Source: Lysobacterales bacterium
Lineage (GTDB): Bacteria > Pseudomonadota > Gammaproteobacteria > Xanthomonadales > SZUA-5
Reading direction: 5' to 3'
Assembly (NCBI GenBank): GCA_024710675.1
Contig: JANJUH010000145.1
Span: 1 to 6,140 of the forward strand
Length of the DNA: 6,140 nucleotides
This document shows, piece after piece, positions 5,261 through 6,140 of this stretch. A model generated the notes under the pieces. That model did not search any database. It worked only from the letters and a program-made list of their open reading frames with translations, and was not told the DNA's origin. Made by a program: the position numbers and the translations under genes. Numbering within the stretch: the stretch's first letter is position 1; each line of letters opens with the position of its first letter.

Positions 5261-6140
5261 ATGCGCCTCGCTCTCGCCTTGCTGATCGCCCTCGTTCCCG
5301 CTGCGGGACAAGCCAAGAAGGCCGAAGAATCGAAGAAATGGGACGTGCAGACGGCGATGCCCGGCAAGACCGTGAGATTCACGGTCGAGGAGGGCACCTG
5401 GCTCAATCTCGATGTCTCGCCCGATGGCCGCACAATCGTCTTCGATCTGCTCGGCGACCTCTACCTGATGCCCATCGAGGGCGGCAGCGCACGGCGGATC
5501 AGTGGTGGACCGGCCTGGGAAGTGCAGCCGCGCTTTTCGCCGGATGGAAAGGAGATTGCCTTTTCCTCCGATCGCGGCGGCGGCCACAACCTCTGGCGCA
5601 TGCCGGTCGAGGGCGGCGAGCCGAAGGCGGTCACCAAGGAGGACTTTCGCCTCTACAACAATCCGGTGTGGACGCCGGACGGCGACTACCTGATCGGCCG
5701 CAAGCATTTCACCGGCCAGCGCTCGCTGGGTGCCGGCGAGCTTTGGCTGATCCACAAGACCGGCGGCGCTGGCCTGCAACTGACCAAGCAAAAGAACGAC
5801 CAGCAGGACCAGGGCGAGCCCGCGGTGTCTCCGGACGGCCGTTACGTGTACTTCTCGGAGGACGTCACCGCCGGTCCCACCTTCCAATACAACAAGAACC
5901 CGCACGAGACGATCTACGCGATCCGACGCCTCGATCGGCAGACCGGCGAAATCGAGAACCTGATCCAATCGCCCGGTGGCGCGGTGCGCCCGCAGCCCTC
6001 GCCGGACGGCAAGCAGCTGGCCTTCGTCAAGCGCGTGCGCGAGAAGACCGTGCTGCACGTGATGGACCTGGCCACCGGCGTCGTGCGGCCGGTGTGGGAC
6101 GGCCTCTCGCATGACCAGCAGGAGGCCTGGGCGATCTTCG
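5261..6140 (+). CDS. Secreted TolB-like propeller protein, N-terminal part of a large amidohydrolase (3' end outside window)
   Basis: The frame is open from the ATG at 5261 to the right edge, giving 293 codons. Residues 1-18 (MRLALALLIALVPAAGQA) form a Sec signal peptide with likely cleavage after Ala18, so the protein should be periplasmic or secreted. Five PD40/TolB-type beta-propeller repeats follow, each with a xSPDG or xTPDG core: DVSPDGRTIVF (51-61), RFSPDGKEIAF (91-101), VWTPDGDYLIG (136-146), AVSPDGRYVYF (188-198) and QPSPDGKQLAF (245-255). The block from EGTWLNLDVSPDG onward, with RKHFTGQRSLGAGELW and RLDRQTGEIE, resembles proteins of about 1,050-1,100 residues that join this propeller to a C-terminal metal-dependent amidohydrolase. 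The hydrolase part is not in the window, so that assignment is inferred. A good ribosome-binding site (GGAG, 5251-5254) supports the start. It is separated from the Anbu cluster by REPIN-like repeats and is probably transcribed independently. Confidence 0.82.
   Translation, partial: MRLALALLIALVPAAGQAKKAEESKKWDVQTAMPGKTVRFTVEEGTWLNLDVSPDGRTIVFDLLGDLYLMPIEGGSARRISGGPAWEVQPRFSPDGKEIAFSSDRGGGHNLWRMPVEGGEPKAVTKEDFRLYNNPVWTPDGDYLIGRKHFTGQRSLGAGELWLIHKTGGAGLQLTKQKNDQQDQGEPAVSPDGRYVYFSEDVTAGPTFQYNKNPHETIYAIRRLDRQTGEIENLIQSPGGAVRPQPSPDGKQLAFVKRVREKTVLHVMDLATGVVRPVWDGLSHDQQEAWAIF

Noticed and set aside
4847..6112. A 421-codon open frame on the minus strand across the repeat region and the propeller gene
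   Set aside because: It crosses the REPIN hairpins and lies antisense to a strongly conserved propeller protein with signal peptide and ribosome-binding site. Its own translation shows no domain.

Overview
The window is GC-rich, densely coding DNA from what looks like a gammaproteobacterium. The best guess is the Lysobacterales/Xanthomonadales. That placement is an inference from three things: protein sequences close to well-known proteobacterial families, a TACCAT-type -10 element, and short GTGG-headed palindromes of the 'gtcggg-attcat-cccgac' kind that are common between genes in that order. No rRNA or other marker is present to confirm it.

Layout. Positions 1-677 (minus strand) hold the first 225 codons of the nuclease subunit SbcD, whose 3' part is outside the window. 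A 257-bp divergent intergenic region (678-934) carries a strong GG-N10-GC sigma-54-type promoter candidate and, about 97 bp upstream of its predicted start site, a perfect 17-bp dyad. From 935 to 4890 on the plus strand runs a compact four-gene cluster: a circularly permuted ATP-grasp protein, an alpha-E (DUF403) protein, a transglutaminase-like cysteine protease, and Anbu, the bacterial proteasome-like peptidase. A 370-bp intergenic region (4891-5260) contains a weak terminator, two tandem 79-bp REPIN-like elements and a promoter with a ribosome-binding site. From 5261 to the right edge runs the start of a secreted protein with a TolB-like propeller that belongs to a large amidohydrolase family; its hydrolase domain would lie beyond the window.

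How the genes work together. The first three genes of the cluster are separated by 2 and 10 bp and are probably co-translated. Anbu follows after 86 bp and has its own ribosome-binding site behind a hairpin repeat. This combination (COG2308 + COG2307 + COG1305 + COG3484) is a recurrent conserved neighbourhood that has been described before and is still poorly understood. The usual reading is that an ATP-dependent amide/peptide ligase (ATP-grasp with alpha-E) makes a peptide-like product or protein modification, and that the transglutaminase-fold protease and the Anbu threonine peptidase process or degrade it. The cluster is therefore not new, but its substrate is unknown. The promoter architecture proposed here is the least explored part of the window.
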